A stretch of 64,000 nucleotides of DNA, taken from NCBI RefSeq assembly GCF_964033635.1, contig NZ_OZ035533.1, positions 4,774,001-4,838,000 on the forward strand, written 5' to 3'. Below are positions 35,540 to 43,612 of this stretch, piece after piece (positions within the stretch are counted from its first letter, which is position 1; each line of letters starts with the position of its first letter). A program made the translations under genes and the position numbers. The notes beneath the pieces are model-generated. The model searched no databases and had not been told where the DNA came from. It saw only the letters and a list, made by a program, of their open reading frames with translations. This stretch comes from Chitinophaga sp. MM2321. Its GTDB lineage: Bacteria; Bacteroidota; Bacteroidia; Chitinophagales; Chitinophagaceae.

Positions 35540-36791
35540 TCTCTGAACTGCTTTTTAATTTCTCTGTTAATTCGATGGTCCTTGCCAACCGTTTTAATGC
35601 GGTATCGTGATTCTTTACAAAAGGATTGCTCATATCCCACACATAGCCGGCCAACACAGAACAGATCTGCCCTTTGATCAGCGGATCCGGATCTTTTTTG
35701 AAGAAGATGGTATCCAGCGTGCCTTCATACCAGGCCATTACATACGAGCGGAAAGTATTTACCCCTTGCATGGTAGGCTCCATGTACTCTTTTTCCCAGT
35801 CCACCGCTTCTCCTTTCAGCTTTTTGATGACCAGCTTCGCGGCTGTTTGTGCAGACACGCAGGCCAAAGTTACGCCAGATGAGAAAATCGGGTCCAGAAA
35901 TTCTGTTACGTTGCCGGTAAGCACAAATCCATCGCCATAAAACTTGCTAGTAGTGGCCGACCAGGATTGCAGCGTTTTGGGTTCAAAAACCAGCTTCACA
36001 TCGCGGAAACGCTCCCTGGTATAGGGTTCCGCTTCCAGGAGGGCACGGTATTTATCTTCGTCGGTACCGGGATACTGATCAAAAAATTCGGGTTCGCCCA
36101 CAAATCCCAGGGAGGTAACACCGGTGGCAAAAGGAATGATCCAGATCCAGACACCGGGTTTATGTACAACGGCGGTAATGCGGTTGGGCTGATCCGTTAC
36201 CATAGAGCGGCGCTCATCGAACGTATGGGCAAATAATGCTCTCCGGGGTTGCAGATTAGAAGCTCCCTCCAGGTTGAAAAGACGGGGAATAACCCTGCCA
36301 TAGCCGCTACCATCTACTATAAAGCGGGCAGCAATCTCCGACTTGTTGCCGTTACTATCTTCTATGGTTGTAACAGAATCTGATCCGTCGAAGCGTATGC
36401 CCGTTACCGTTGTTTCATAGGAAACCGGTACGCCCATACTTTCTACGGTATCTGCCAGTGCTTTATCAAAATCTGCCCGGGTTACCTGCCAGGTCCAGGT
36501 CCAGCCGGGGGTGAATTGCTGTTCAAACGTAAAATCGCAAAGCGCGTCTCCCTTCACAAACTTGGCACCGGATTTTTCCTGAAAACCCTGCGCCTTGATA
36601 GCGTCAATAAACCCGGCTTCTTCCAACGCCTCCATACTCCTCGGCAACAGGCTCTCACCAATCACAAAACGGGGAAATTTCATCTTTTCTACAATCTTCA
36701 CTTTATACCCGGCCTGGTGGATGATAGACGCCGCAACAGTTCCGGCAGGCCCCGCACCAATGACTAAAACATCTACTTGTTCAGTTTTCAT
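35532..36791 (-). CDS. Flavin-dependent halogenase-like oxidoreductase
   Basis: A 419-residue FAD enzyme. The N-terminal GxGxxG motif is VLVIGAGPAGTVAASIIHQA. FPRFVIGESLLPRSMEALEE matches the halogenase GESxxP region, and VWIWIIPFATG contains the WxWxIP motif that marks flavin-dependent halogenases. A Lys in FQEKSGAKFVKG lies where the catalytic Lys of halogenases is expected. It could chlorinate the aromatic head group (chlorinated flexirubins are known) or hydroxylate it; sequence alone does not decide. Its stop overlaps the short ketosynthase-like gene by 8 bp, and an inverted-repeat element separates it from the methyltransferase gene upstream. Confidence 0.85.
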   Translation of the reverse strand: MKTEQVDVLVIGAGPAGTVAASIIHQAGYKVKIVEKMKFPRFVIGESLLPRSMEALEEAGFIDAIKAQGFQEKSGAKFVKGDALCDFTFEQQFTPGWTWTWQVTRADFDKALADTVESMGVPVSYETTVTGIRFDGSDSVTTIEDSNGNKSEIAARFIVDGSGYGRVIPRLFNLEGASNLQPRRALFAHTFDERRSMVTDQPNRITAVVHKPGVWIWIIPFATGVTSLGFVGEPEFFDQYPGTDEDKYRALLEAEPYTRERFRDVKLVFEPKTLQSWSATTSKFYGDGFVLTGNVTEFLDPIFSSGVTLACVSAQTAAKLVIKKLKGEAVDWEKEYMEPTMQGVNTFRSYVMAWYEGTLDTIFFKKDPDPLIKGQICSVLAGYVWDMSNPFVKNHDTALKRLARTIELTEKLKSSSEIE

Positions 36792-36807
36792 ACGGTAAAT
36801 ATTTACG

Positions 36808-36959
36808 ATTTTGGAATTTTTTGACGTTGAGATTTGAAAATACAGCGGAGATCATTTTAGAATTTTTTGATGTTGAGATGTCGGAATTTTGTTTCAACAT
36901 TTGTTTCAATAATTAATCTCCGCTGCATTTTCAAATCTCAACATCAAAAAATCGAAAAT
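36808..36959. repeat. 8-nt-phased intergenic inverted-repeat element (element 2)
   Basis: Arms 36816-36852 and 36916-36952 are 37 nt each with only two mismatches; both become G-U pairs in the minus-strand RNA, the sense strand of the cluster. ATTT words lie at 36808, 36816 and 36832 (variants at 36824 and 36840), and again at 36854, 36862 and 36886 with ATGT at 36870 and 36878, all in steps of 8. AAAT lies at 36933 and 36949 with ACAT at 36941. The loop contains a third, direct partial copy of the left arm (36854-36889). One end touches the stop of the methyltransferase gene. Confidence 0.85.
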
Positions 36960-38024
36960 TTATAATTTCTTTTTGCACTTCAGCAACGTATAATTGAGTC
37001 CCATTTTATTATTTTCTTCTGTTATTTCCAGTCCGGCGTTTTCGATGCATTGGAAAAAGTCGTCTGTATGATACATCTGGCTGTTACCATTTGCCATGGC
37101 GGTGAAATAGAGGGAGGTCTGCTGGAGGCAGAAGGCCGCAGACTTAAACTGCTGGCGGTTCCAGAATGGCTCCAGGATATAAATGGTTCCTCCGTCATTC
37201 AGTGCTTCACGGCAACGGGAAAGGATGGAAATGATTTCAGCTTCTGAAAAACAATCCAGGAACTGGCTCATCCAGATTGCGTCAAAGCCTTTTGGAAAAG
37301 GGATTTCTTCATGCAGAATGTTAGCGATGTGAAAGTGTACGCGGTTTTCCACACCGGCATCCATCATTTTTTGTTGTGCAATGTTTGCCTGTCCGGGGAT
37401 ATCAAAAATAGTGACTTCCACTTCCGGATCTTTGGCCGTACAGGCCAGCGCCCATTTACCGGTGTTTCCGCCGATGTCGAGCAAGCGTTTGGGATTGTTT
37501 TCAAATACAATATCCAGTGCACCTGGTGTGGCGAGATCGGAATAATAGTGATCAAAATCGAACCAGCTTTTGCCTACCGCCGGTGGCAGCAGCGATAATC
37601 CGGGGTAAATAGTATCCCAGGGGCCCAGCTCCTGCAAGCCCACAGGTTTACCTTGCTCCAGGCTTTCCTGCAAATGGTACATGCCCTTATAACAGATATC
37701 CTGTGTAAAGTCCATGTTGATGCGGGTCAGCTGGTCGTGTAAAATAAAATAGCCTGTTTTGGTAAGGGTATATTTTTTATCATTTACGATAACGAGGTCC
37801 ATCCCTAAGCCGGCTTCCAGCAATACTCTTACTGCGTAGCGATTCATCTTGGTTTTCTCCATCACCGCTTCAATGGTTATTCCTGCGGAGCCTCTTTCGC
37901 TCACGGCAGTTAAGATACCCATATCACGCAAAGCTCTTGTAGCCTGAAAGGCAACGGGAGCAAAGGCCAGCCATAGTGCTGCTTCCTTTGCCTGTAATGC
38001 TGTTTTTGTTTCTTTATCAAACAC
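36960..38024 (-). CDS. SAM-dependent O-methyltransferase-like protein with N-terminal winged helix
   Basis: A 354-residue methyltransferase. Residues ~20-95 form a winged-helix dimerisation domain (GSAGITIEAVMEKTKMNRYA, YTLTKTGYFILHDQL), and the C-terminal two-thirds is a class I SAM fold (RLLDIGGNTGKWALAC, VTIFDIPGQ, FDAIWMSQFLDCFSEAEI). This is the architecture of plant and bacterial small-molecule O-methyltransferases. It probably methylates the aryl head group or a related phenol of the pigment. It lies 31 bp downstream of a ketosynthase gene on the same strand and is followed by a long inverted repeat that begins next to its stop codon. Confidence 0.87.
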   Translation of the reverse strand: MFDKETKTALQAKEAALWLAFAPVAFQATRALRDMGILTAVSERGSAGITIEAVMEKTKMNRYAVRVLLEAGLGMDLVIVNDKKYTLTKTGYFILHDQLTRINMDFTQDICYKGMYHLQESLEQGKPVGLQELGPWDTIYPGLSLLPPAVGKSWFDFDHYYSDLATPGALDIVFENNPKRLLDIGGNTGKWALACTAKDPEVEVTIFDIPGQANIAQQKMMDAGVENRVHFHIANILHEEIPFPKGFDAIWMSQFLDCFSEAEIISILSRCREALNDGGTIYILEPFWNRQQFKSAAFCLQQTSLYFTAMANGNSQMYHTDDFFQCIENAGLEITEENNKMGLNYTLLKCKKKL

Positions 38025-38055
38025 GGACTTCTATTATTATGATGAATGTGATTAA

Positions 38056-39195
38056 TTATATGATGCTGCTAATAACCATCGCTGCATTACAACCACCAAA
38101 TCCTGAAACCGTTTTCAGGAAATGAGATGATCTTTTCTGCAACAGGGTATTACTAACGTTAACGGGCATACTAACACCGGATGTTTCATATCCTTTTGTC
38201 GGCAATACCACACCTGCTTTCATGGCCTGCATGCTGACAATGGCTTCAATGATGCCGGCGGCGCCGAGCGTATGACCGTAATATCCTTTTAAACTGTTTA
38301 CCGGTACATCAGCCAGACCAGCATGGTGGAGGGCTTTCGCTTCCATTTCATCGTTGTACAGGGTGGCTGTGCCATGGGCGGATACAAAACCTATATCCGC
38401 CGGCGTTAGTCCACTTCCTGTCAAAGCCTGCTGCATGGCAGCCGACAGCTCTTTTCCGGTGCGGGACGGGCCTGAAATGTGGTTAGCATCATTACTCACC
38501 GCTCCTGTACCCAGTACAAAAGAGGCGCCGGCAGGGTTGTTGCTGAGGATCACGGTGGCAGCGCCTTCTCCCAGTGTAACACCGGTGCGACCGGCATCAA
38601 ATGGTTTGCAGGGTGCTGCACTCACTGCTAGAAACGACTGGAAACCAGATAACACAAAACGTGTCAGTACATCTGCACCGGCTACTACTACATGGTCATA
38701 TTTGCCGGAAGCGATGAAGCGTTGCCCGGTTAAAATAGCCAGCAAACCGGATATACAGGCGCTGCTTACCACCACGGGCGGGTTCACGGCGTGAAAATGT
38801 GCAGCGATTTTTTTTGCGGTAGTGGCCAGTTGCATGTCGTGCAGTGGTGGTGTTGTATTTGCCGGCAATTGTTCCAGCAATTCAATATTTCCTTTTGTAG
38901 TGGAAATGATCAGGCCGGTGCGTGGATCGGATAACCTGATAGCCGTTTGCTGTAACGCTCCGTTGATGGAGGCGACCAGCAAACGCTCAAATTTCGTATA
39001 TCCCTTTACGTTAAGATCCCCTGTGTATGCTTCCAGTTGTCCGGGTGCCATCATAGCCCCATAAAACGGTGCAGCAGCATAGGCAGTATTTTCCTGTAAA
39101 CTTATACCACTATTGCCTTCCAGCACCTGGTTGAAGTTCTCCCGGGTAGTGTTACCCAGTGGCCCAACAATATTATCTGTTACTACAAAAATCAT
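38056..39195 (-). CDS. Beta-ketoacyl synthase, active type
   Basis: A 379-residue condensing enzyme. The active-site Cys is in VVSSACISGLLAILTG, the first His in FVSAHGTATLYNDEMEAKAL and the second in NSLKGYYGHTLGAAGIIEAI; the C-terminus has TVSGFGGCNAAMVIS. The protein is slightly shorter than FabF because of a compact N-terminus (MIFVVTDNIVGPLGNTTREN). It is the second of three ketosynthases with intact Cys in the cluster and may handle initiation or a specific elongation step (ApeR-like), which is inference. It lies between the thioesterase gene (32 bp upstream) and the methyltransferase gene (31 bp downstream). Confidence 0.9.
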   Translation of the reverse strand: MIFVVTDNIVGPLGNTTRENFNQVLEGNSGISLQENTAYAAAPFYGAMMAPGQLEAYTGDLNVKGYTKFERLLVASINGALQQTAIRLSDPRTGLIISTTKGNIELLEQLPANTTPPLHDMQLATTAKKIAAHFHAVNPPVVVSSACISGLLAILTGQRFIASGKYDHVVVAGADVLTRFVLSGFQSFLAVSAAPCKPFDAGRTGVTLGEGAATVILSNNPAGASFVLGTGAVSNDANHISGPSRTGKELSAAMQQALTGSGLTPADIGFVSAHGTATLYNDEMEAKALHHAGLADVPVNSLKGYYGHTLGAAGIIEAIVSMQAMKAGVVLPTKGYETSGVSMPVNVSNTLLQKRSSHFLKTVSGFGGCNAAMVISSII

Positions 39196-39227
39196 ATGAA
39201 TGATAGCTTACAGCGGATTATCCGGAG

Positions 39228-39641
39228 CTAAAGATTTTTTTCTTTCCATTCACTAAAAAATGCCGGTATGGTGAGCTGTAAACTAGCTGTTTCCTTATCC
39301 AGGAATACCTGTGTGGAAGTGCCTTTAGCTACCACTTCACCTGTGGCCGGATTCGTTAATAAATATTCAAATTGTATTTTCGCCGCCATGTTATCCACAT
39401 ACCTTGTTTCTACCACTACCCTGTCGCCATAGCGCAAAGAGCGTTTGTAATCACATTGTATATTTACCACAGGAACGGTATATCCCCGTTCAAAAATATC
39501 CAGGTAACGTAACCCGTACTTTTCGCCGAAAGCCTCTCTCCCATCTTCAAAATACCGCACATAATGCCCGTGCCATACTATTCCCAACGGATCTGCTTCA
39601 TTAAATCTTATCAGTATGTTCGTATATGCAGTAAGCGACAT
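39228..39641 (-). CDS. Hotdog-fold acyl thioesterase (4-hydroxybenzoyl-CoA-thioesterase type)
   Basis: A 137-residue hotdog thioesterase. RFNEADPLGIVWHGHYVRYF contains the Asp-x-x-Gly...His signature of the 4HBT/YbgC group (D in EADPLGIVWH). The rest, RSLRYGDRVVVETRYVDNMA, is typical. The frame extends 19 Lys-rich codons upstream into an inverted repeat; I start at the ATG at 39641 (MSLTAYTNILIRFN), which gives the normal family N-terminus. It probably releases the finished or a mis-primed acyl chain from ACP. It is separated from the upstream secreted-protein gene by the repeat at 39655-39773. Confidence 0.85.
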   Translation of the reverse strand: MSLTAYTNILIRFNEADPLGIVWHGHYVRYFEDGREAFGEKYGLRYLDIFERGYTVPVVNIQCDYKRSLRYGDRVVVETRYVDNMAAKIQFEYLLTNPATGEVVAKGTSTQVFLDKETASLQLTIPAFFSEWKEKNL

Positions 39642-39654
39642 AACCCAAATTTTT

Positions 39655-39773
39655 ATTTTGGTTATTTTTTTATTTTGAGATTTTTTTATTTGTTTCAAAC
39701 AGCCATCTTCCTCCTGAGGGAAATAACTATTTGAAACAAATAAAAAAATCTCAAAATCTCAAAATCCCAAAAT
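39655..39773. repeat. 8-nt-phased intergenic inverted-repeat element (element 3)
   Basis: Arms 39672-39699 and 39730-39757 are perfect 28-nt inverted copies with a 30-nt loop. ATTT words lie at 39664, 39672, 39680 and 39688. AAAT words lie at 39738, 39746, 39754, 39762 and 39770, all 8 nt apart; the right side reads as repeated CTCAAAAT-like octamers. The right end is 3 nt from the stop codon (39776-39778) of the secreted-protein gene, and the left end lies close to the start of the thioesterase gene. Confidence 0.85.
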
Positions 39774-39775
39774 GA

Positions 39776-40507
39776 TTATCCTTTCTTCTTTACTTTCTTT
39801 TTGTCTTTAGCTGCGGGCGCTGGTGCAGGTGCGGGTGCTGCTACTTTTTCTTCTGCCGGATCTGTGGCGCTGGCATATTTTTCTTTCAGTTTCTTGTAAT
39901 CATCTTCCACATCGTCCAGTACTTTATAAACGGTATAGGCCCAATAGTTGCGCCAGGTGAATCCTTGTGCTTTGCCGGAATAACGTTCTGCCATCAGTAC
40001 ATTTTTCCGGTCCATGTCTATAATAGTTACGTACATGGAAGCCTTTTTTTCTGTTTTGCTCATGCCGTCCATTACCAGTAATACGCCGATGCCATGTTTG
40101 CCGCCGAAGTCGTAAGATTTTACCAGTTTGGTAATATCTTCCGGTTTCAGGCGTTCGAAGTCGCTACCGTTGTCGGATTTCAGGGCATCTTTATTAGCGG
40201 CTTCATTGCGTTTATTCACAATGCCGATGTCGGTGGTTACGTTATCGTGATGAAATGCACCTTTGATATCATATTTCTTAGGTTCATTCACAACTACCTG
40301 GTTGATACCGGTAAACTGACGCTCTACGATATCACTTGCATTGGCAGCTGCATCACCGATCAGGCGGGCCTGTGTAAAGTCCACACCCAGCCAGGTAAAG
40401 CTGCTGTCTTTGTTGTCCAGGAAGTTTTTCAACTTCTGAGCCTTTACATTCACTGCGAACAGGCACAGGAAGATGATTAACAGGGGAATAAATCTGCTTT
40501 TGTTCAT
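39776..40507 (-). CDS. Exported protein of unknown function with Ala-Pro/Lys tail
   Basis: A 243-residue protein. A signal peptide (FIPLLIIFLCLFAVNVKAQ) is followed by a domain I do not recognise (DSSFTWLGVDFTQARLIGDA, YDFGGKHGIGVLLVMDGMSK, ASMYVTIIDMDRKNVLMAER). The C-terminus is a low-complexity tail of Ala-Pro repeats and Lys (APAPAPAPAAKDKKKVKKKG), perhaps a periplasmic spacer or cell-wall-binding tail. It lies 4 bp downstream of the dehydratase gene and so belongs to the pigment operon. Inference: an accessory factor for export or outer-membrane placement of the pigment. Confidence 0.75.
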   Translation of the reverse strand: MNKSRFIPLLIIFLCLFAVNVKAQKLKNFLDNKDSSFTWLGVDFTQARLIGDAAANASDIVERQFTGINQVVVNEPKKYDIKGAFHHDNVTTDIGIVNKRNEAANKDALKSDNGSDFERLKPEDITKLVKSYDFGGKHGIGVLLVMDGMSKTEKKASMYVTIIDMDRKNVLMAERYSGKAQGFTWRNYWAYTVYKVLDDVEDDYKKLKEKYASATDPAEEKVAAPAPAPAPAAKDKKKVKKKG

Positions 40508-40511
40508 GACG

Positions 40512-40943
40512 CTATATTTGTGGGTTGATGAAAATTTTCATTTCGCATTGGGCCATTACTCTGCCTTCCCACATTACTTTTCCGGTTACCATGGTGGCAT
40601 TGAATACTTCGCCACCGATTTCTGTGGTGGTTTCGATCATTTGTCCCGCCGGTGGCAGTTCAAAGATCTCCAGGTCTTTTACAGCGCCGATAAATCCCAG
40701 GGGTACGGGCGTATTTTCCTGTTTGGCGATATAGCCGATGCGGGCAGCTGCGGTTTGCGCAATATTTTCCATGAGGCCGGGTGGGGTGAGCACACCGTTT
40801 TCTACAAAGATGTTATCCAGTGCAATATTTAGTCCTGTACGGGTTTTGGGACCATCTACTTCCAGAATGCCGCTGATCATGACGATAGGCGTGCGTTGGG
40901 GGATATATGCGGTAATATCATCTGTATGAATAAACATCTGCAC
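40512..40943 (-). CDS. 3-hydroxyacyl-ACP dehydratase-like hotdog protein (ApeP-type)
   Basis: A 143-residue hotdog protein. YIPQRTPIVMISGILEVDGP opens the fold, and GVLTPPGLMENIAQTAAARI is the central helix; this PQRxPxxM plus PPGLxENIAQ pattern resembles the ApeP/FabA-like dehydratases of aryl-polyene loci. Catalytic residues are less obvious than in the FabZ-like protein at 29953-30315. It is expected to dehydrate 3-hydroxyacyl-ACP intermediates during polyene assembly. It lies 70 bp after the acyltransferase gene and 4 bp before the exported-protein gene. Confidence 0.8.
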   Translation of the reverse strand: MQMFIHTDDITAYIPQRTPIVMISGILEVDGPKTRTGLNIALDNIFVENGVLTPPGLMENIAQTAAARIGYIAKQENTPVPLGFIGAVKDLEIFELPPAGQMIETTTEIGGEVFNATMVTGKVMWEGRVMAQCEMKIFINPQI

Positions 40944-41013
40944 AAATTATTATTAAAAAATAAAACGCTAAATAAATGGAATTATACGACATTATTAACA
41001 GTAAAAACACGCA

Positions 41014-41889
41014 TTATTCCCAAAAATCGTAAAAATTGAACCATTGGGTGGGGTAAAGGCGGATCTTTTCTTCCAATAATTGTACAAAATCGTTCAGGGC
41101 AGTTTCCACGCCCTGGTTGCGGCGCCCATGGTACTGGCGGGGAGGGGTAGCGTAAAAATGGTAATGGGTAGATGATTCCTTACAGGCAAATACCACGCAT
41201 ACCGGTACCCGAAAAGTAGCGGCCAGCAAAAAGGGGCCCATGGGAAAACGCGCATCATGGCCCAACAGGGGGGCCGCCACTGTTTTATTGCCGGGTAAAA
41301 AGCGGTCCGCATGCATGCATACCAGCTCCTTGTTGTTCAGCGCCTCATTGATGGCGTAGATATGCGACAGGTCATCTTTAATAACAATAATATTCACATT
41401 CCTGTCGCCGGTAACAGATGACAGGTAATCCTTGATCTGTTGGTGTTCTCCATCAAACATCACAATATTAATCGGGGTCTGGAGACGTTTGAACAGGTGG
41501 CCGGCCACTTCCCAGTTGCCGAGATGGGCACTGAGCAAAATCCCTCCACGTCCGCCGGAAACGATTTCCCGCAGGTTATGTTCGCCATCGAAGTTGAAGG
41601 TGAATTTGTTTGCCATATCCGCCATCACCACTACTTTATCTATCAGTGTCTGGCCGAAAACATGGTAGCTACGGTATATACTACACAAGGAACGCCACCT
41701 GCCGTAGCCAATTTTTGTGCGAAAATACCGGTACATGGGTTTGGAAGAACTCCGGGAAAACAGAAAAAAATAAAATGCTACAAATCGCAATAGTAAATAG
41801 GCCGGATGAATACCTCCATATTTCAGCAGGAATACGAAAATACTATATCCAAACTTACTTCCCTTTGACTTTCCTTGCCAGGAAGGCAT
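41014..41889 (-). CDS. LpxL/HtrB-family (lipid A biosynthesis-type) acyltransferase
   Basis: A 291-residue membrane-associated acyltransferase. A hydrophobic N-terminal segment (AYLLLRFVAFYFFLFS) precedes the catalytic HX4E motif in LLSAHLGNWEVAGHLF. ELVCMHADRFLPGNKT and HDARFPMGPFLLAATFRVPV are the other conserved blocks of the family. In aryl-polyene loci such enzymes are thought to attach an acyl or polyene chain to a lipid anchor. The gene overlaps the ACP 2 gene by one base (TAATG), which suggests that ACP 2 delivers its acyl donor. It is unlikely to be the housekeeping lipid A acyltransferase because of this setting. Confidence 0.87.
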   Translation of the reverse strand: MPSWQGKSKGSKFGYSIFVFLLKYGGIHPAYLLLRFVAFYFFLFSRSSSKPMYRYFRTKIGYGRWRSLCSIYRSYHVFGQTLIDKVVVMADMANKFTFNFDGEHNLREIVSGGRGGILLSAHLGNWEVAGHLFKRLQTPINIVMFDGEHQQIKDYLSSVTGDRNVNIIVIKDDLSHIYAINEALNNKELVCMHADRFLPGNKTVAAPLLGHDARFPMGPFLLAATFRVPVCVVFACKESSTHYHFYATPPRQYHGRRNQGVETALNDFVQLLEEKIRLYPTQWFNFYDFWE

Positions 41890-42146
41890 TATACCAGTTC
41901 TTTTTGTTGTACACGAGCAGTTACATAATCATAGAAGTCCTGGAAGCTGATAATAGCCTGAAAGTCTTCCGGTTTAACTTTAAACCCGAAGTTATCTTCA
42001 ATAACTACGACCATATCAATATAGTCCAGACTATCAAGATCCAGTGTGGATTTGAGGTTTGCTTCAGGCGTAATATCTCCGGGGTTTGCTTCAAACTCCT
42101 CTACCAGAAACTTATTTGTGACAGCTATAATTTCTTTAATCTCCAT
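41889..42146 (-). CDS. Acyl carrier protein (pigment ACP 2)
   Basis: An 85-residue acyl carrier protein. The phosphopantetheine site is Ser39 in TLDLDSLDYIDMVVVIEDNF, and KPEDFQAIISFQDFYDYVTA forms helix 3. It overlaps the acyltransferase gene by 1 bp and is preceded by a full TAnnTTTG box at 42223-42230, so it probably begins a transcription unit within the cluster. It differs from ACP 1 and likely serves different enzymes. Confidence 0.92.
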   Translation of the reverse strand: MEIKEIIAVTNKFLVEEFEANPGDITPEANLKSTLDLDSLDYIDMVVVIEDNFGFKVKPEDFQAIISFQDFYDYVTARVQQKELV

Positions 42147-42222
42147 AAAAATATATAATCAGATATAGGTCGTTCTAAAATTTGTTTATGCGGTTTTGAA
42201 TTATCTATTCCGATTTCTGTGC

Positions 42223-42230
42223 CAAAGTTA
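42223..42230 (-). promoter_or_regulatory. Candidate promoter -7 box before ACP 2
   Basis: On the minus strand TAACTTTG is a full match to TAnnTTTG, 76 nt upstream of the ACP 2 ATG and immediately after the hairpin at 42231-42316. Hairpin followed by promoter suggests a break between the TAL-FabG-ketosynthase unit and the rest of the cluster. No clear -33 box is visible. Confidence 0.45.
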
Positions 42231-42316
42231 TAACATTTAGGTATTTGGTCATTTGGGTATTTAATTATTTAAAACCAAATAACTAAATCCCCAAATGACC
42301 AAATACCTAAATGTTA
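42231..42316. repeat. 8-nt-phased intergenic inverted-repeat element (element 4)
   Basis: Arms 42231-42257 and 42290-42316 are a perfect 27-nt inverted repeat; pairing continues inward with a few mismatches to 42270/42277. ATTT lies at 42235, 42243, 42251, 42259 and 42267, and AAAT at 42277, 42285, 42293, 42301 and 42309: ten words with no exception to the 8-nt step. The right arm includes the last two sense codons and the TAG stop of the ketosynthase gene (42307-42309), so the stop codon lies inside the predicted stem. Confidence 0.88.
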
Positions 42317-43533
42317 CGCCATTCTTTTACAATAAGGGAGGAATTGGTTCCACCAAAGCCAAAAGAATTGGACAAAAATATATTAAATTTTTTATTAATT
42401 GTATTGGTAACGATATTCAGTTTCGCGGCATCTTCGTCCGGATTTTCCAGGTTGATGTTGGGAGCGATGAATCCGTTTTGCATCATGAGCATGGAATACA
42501 CGATTTCGCTGGCGCCTGCCATCCAGCATTCGTGGCCGGTCATGGACTTGGTGGAGCTGACGTAGGGCCTGGAAGCACCGAATACTTCGTTGATAGCGCG
42601 GGCTTCGCTGGCATCGCCGGCCTGTGTAGAAGTAGCGTGGGCGTTGATATAGGCTATATCTGCTGCCTGTAAACCGGCGTCCTGAAGGGCTATTTGCAGG
42701 GAGCGTACAGGGCCGTCTACGGTAGGGTTGGAAATATGGCCGCCATTGGAAGAGAAGCCATAACCCAGTACTTCTCCCAGGATGGTAGCGCCTCTGCGCT
42801 GTGCCGATTCCAGGCTTTCCAGGATCACAGTAGCCGCGCCCCCGCTGGGTACGAGGCCGTCGCGGTCGCGGTCAAACGGCCTGGAAGCACGTGTGGGATC
42901 ACTTTCCCTTACAGAAAAAGCGGCAATCGCATCGAAGTTGCCCATGGCATACACATTCACTTCCTGTGCACCGCCGCAGATCACCGCATCCTGCATACCG
43001 TTCCTGATAAACATATAGCCAAGACCGATAGCATGGGAACCGCTGGCACAAGCCGCGCTTACGGAGAAATTTACCCCACGAAGCTTGAAAATGGTGGCCA
43101 GGTTCATATTCACCGTAGAGTTCATGGTCTGAAACACAGACCCGGAGCCTACCAGCATGGTATCCTTTTTTTCGCGCATGATATCGTTAGCTTCCACCAC
43201 GGGTTTGGCAGAACTGTCGTTGCCGTACAAAAGGCCGATCGGCGTTTTGTCGATATAATCCTGGTCAATGCCTGCCTGCGCTAATGCTTCGCGGGTGGCC
43301 ATAAAAGCAAATTCGGCCTGCTCAGGCATCATGAGCCTGGCCCTGCGGTCCAGCAAACCTTTGAGCGCAGGTCTTTCTATATAACCGGTTAAGCCGGAAC
43401 GATAGCCGAAGGCTTTTCTTTCCGGGTCCAGTACAATACCTGATTTACCTTGATATAATGAATCCCTCACCTCCTGCATATCCTTACCAATGCAGGAGTA
43501 GATTCCCATTCCAGTAATCACTACTCGGTTCAT
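42307..43533 (-). CDS. Beta-ketoacyl-ACP synthase (FabB/FabF-like)
   Basis: A 408-residue condensing enzyme. It starts MNRVVITGMGIYSCIGKDMQ; Cys162 is in FSVSAACASGSHAIG, the first His is in YINAHATSTQAGDASEARA, and STKSMTGHECWMAGASEIV holds the second. NSFGFGGTNSSLIV closes the protein. The HATST form in place of HGTxT is typical of FabB-like enzymes. It is the first ketosynthase of the locus in transcription order and is followed by a long hairpin that begins at its own stop codon. It probably extends the coumaroyl starter with malonyl units. The FabG gene lies 79 bp upstream. Confidence 0.92.
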   Translation of the reverse strand: MNRVVITGMGIYSCIGKDMQEVRDSLYQGKSGIVLDPERKAFGYRSGLTGYIERPALKGLLDRRARLMMPEQAEFAFMATREALAQAGIDQDYIDKTPIGLLYGNDSSAKPVVEANDIMREKKDTMLVGSGSVFQTMNSTVNMNLATIFKLRGVNFSVSAACASGSHAIGLGYMFIRNGMQDAVICGGAQEVNVYAMGNFDAIAAFSVRESDPTRASRPFDRDRDGLVPSGGAATVILESLESAQRRGATILGEVLGYGFSSNGGHISNPTVDGPVRSLQIALQDAGLQAADIAYINAHATSTQAGDASEARAINEVFGASRPYVSSTKSMTGHECWMAGASEIVYSMLMMQNGFIAPNINLENPDEDAAKLNIVTNTINKKFNIFLSNSFGFGGTNSSLIVKEWRNI

Positions 43534-43612
43534 TTGTATGCTGCTTTTAGTCTTTTGTATTAAAAAATATGGTCGCTGCCTTCAGCTAAAAGCTTACTGG
43601 GGCAGCGCGGCC

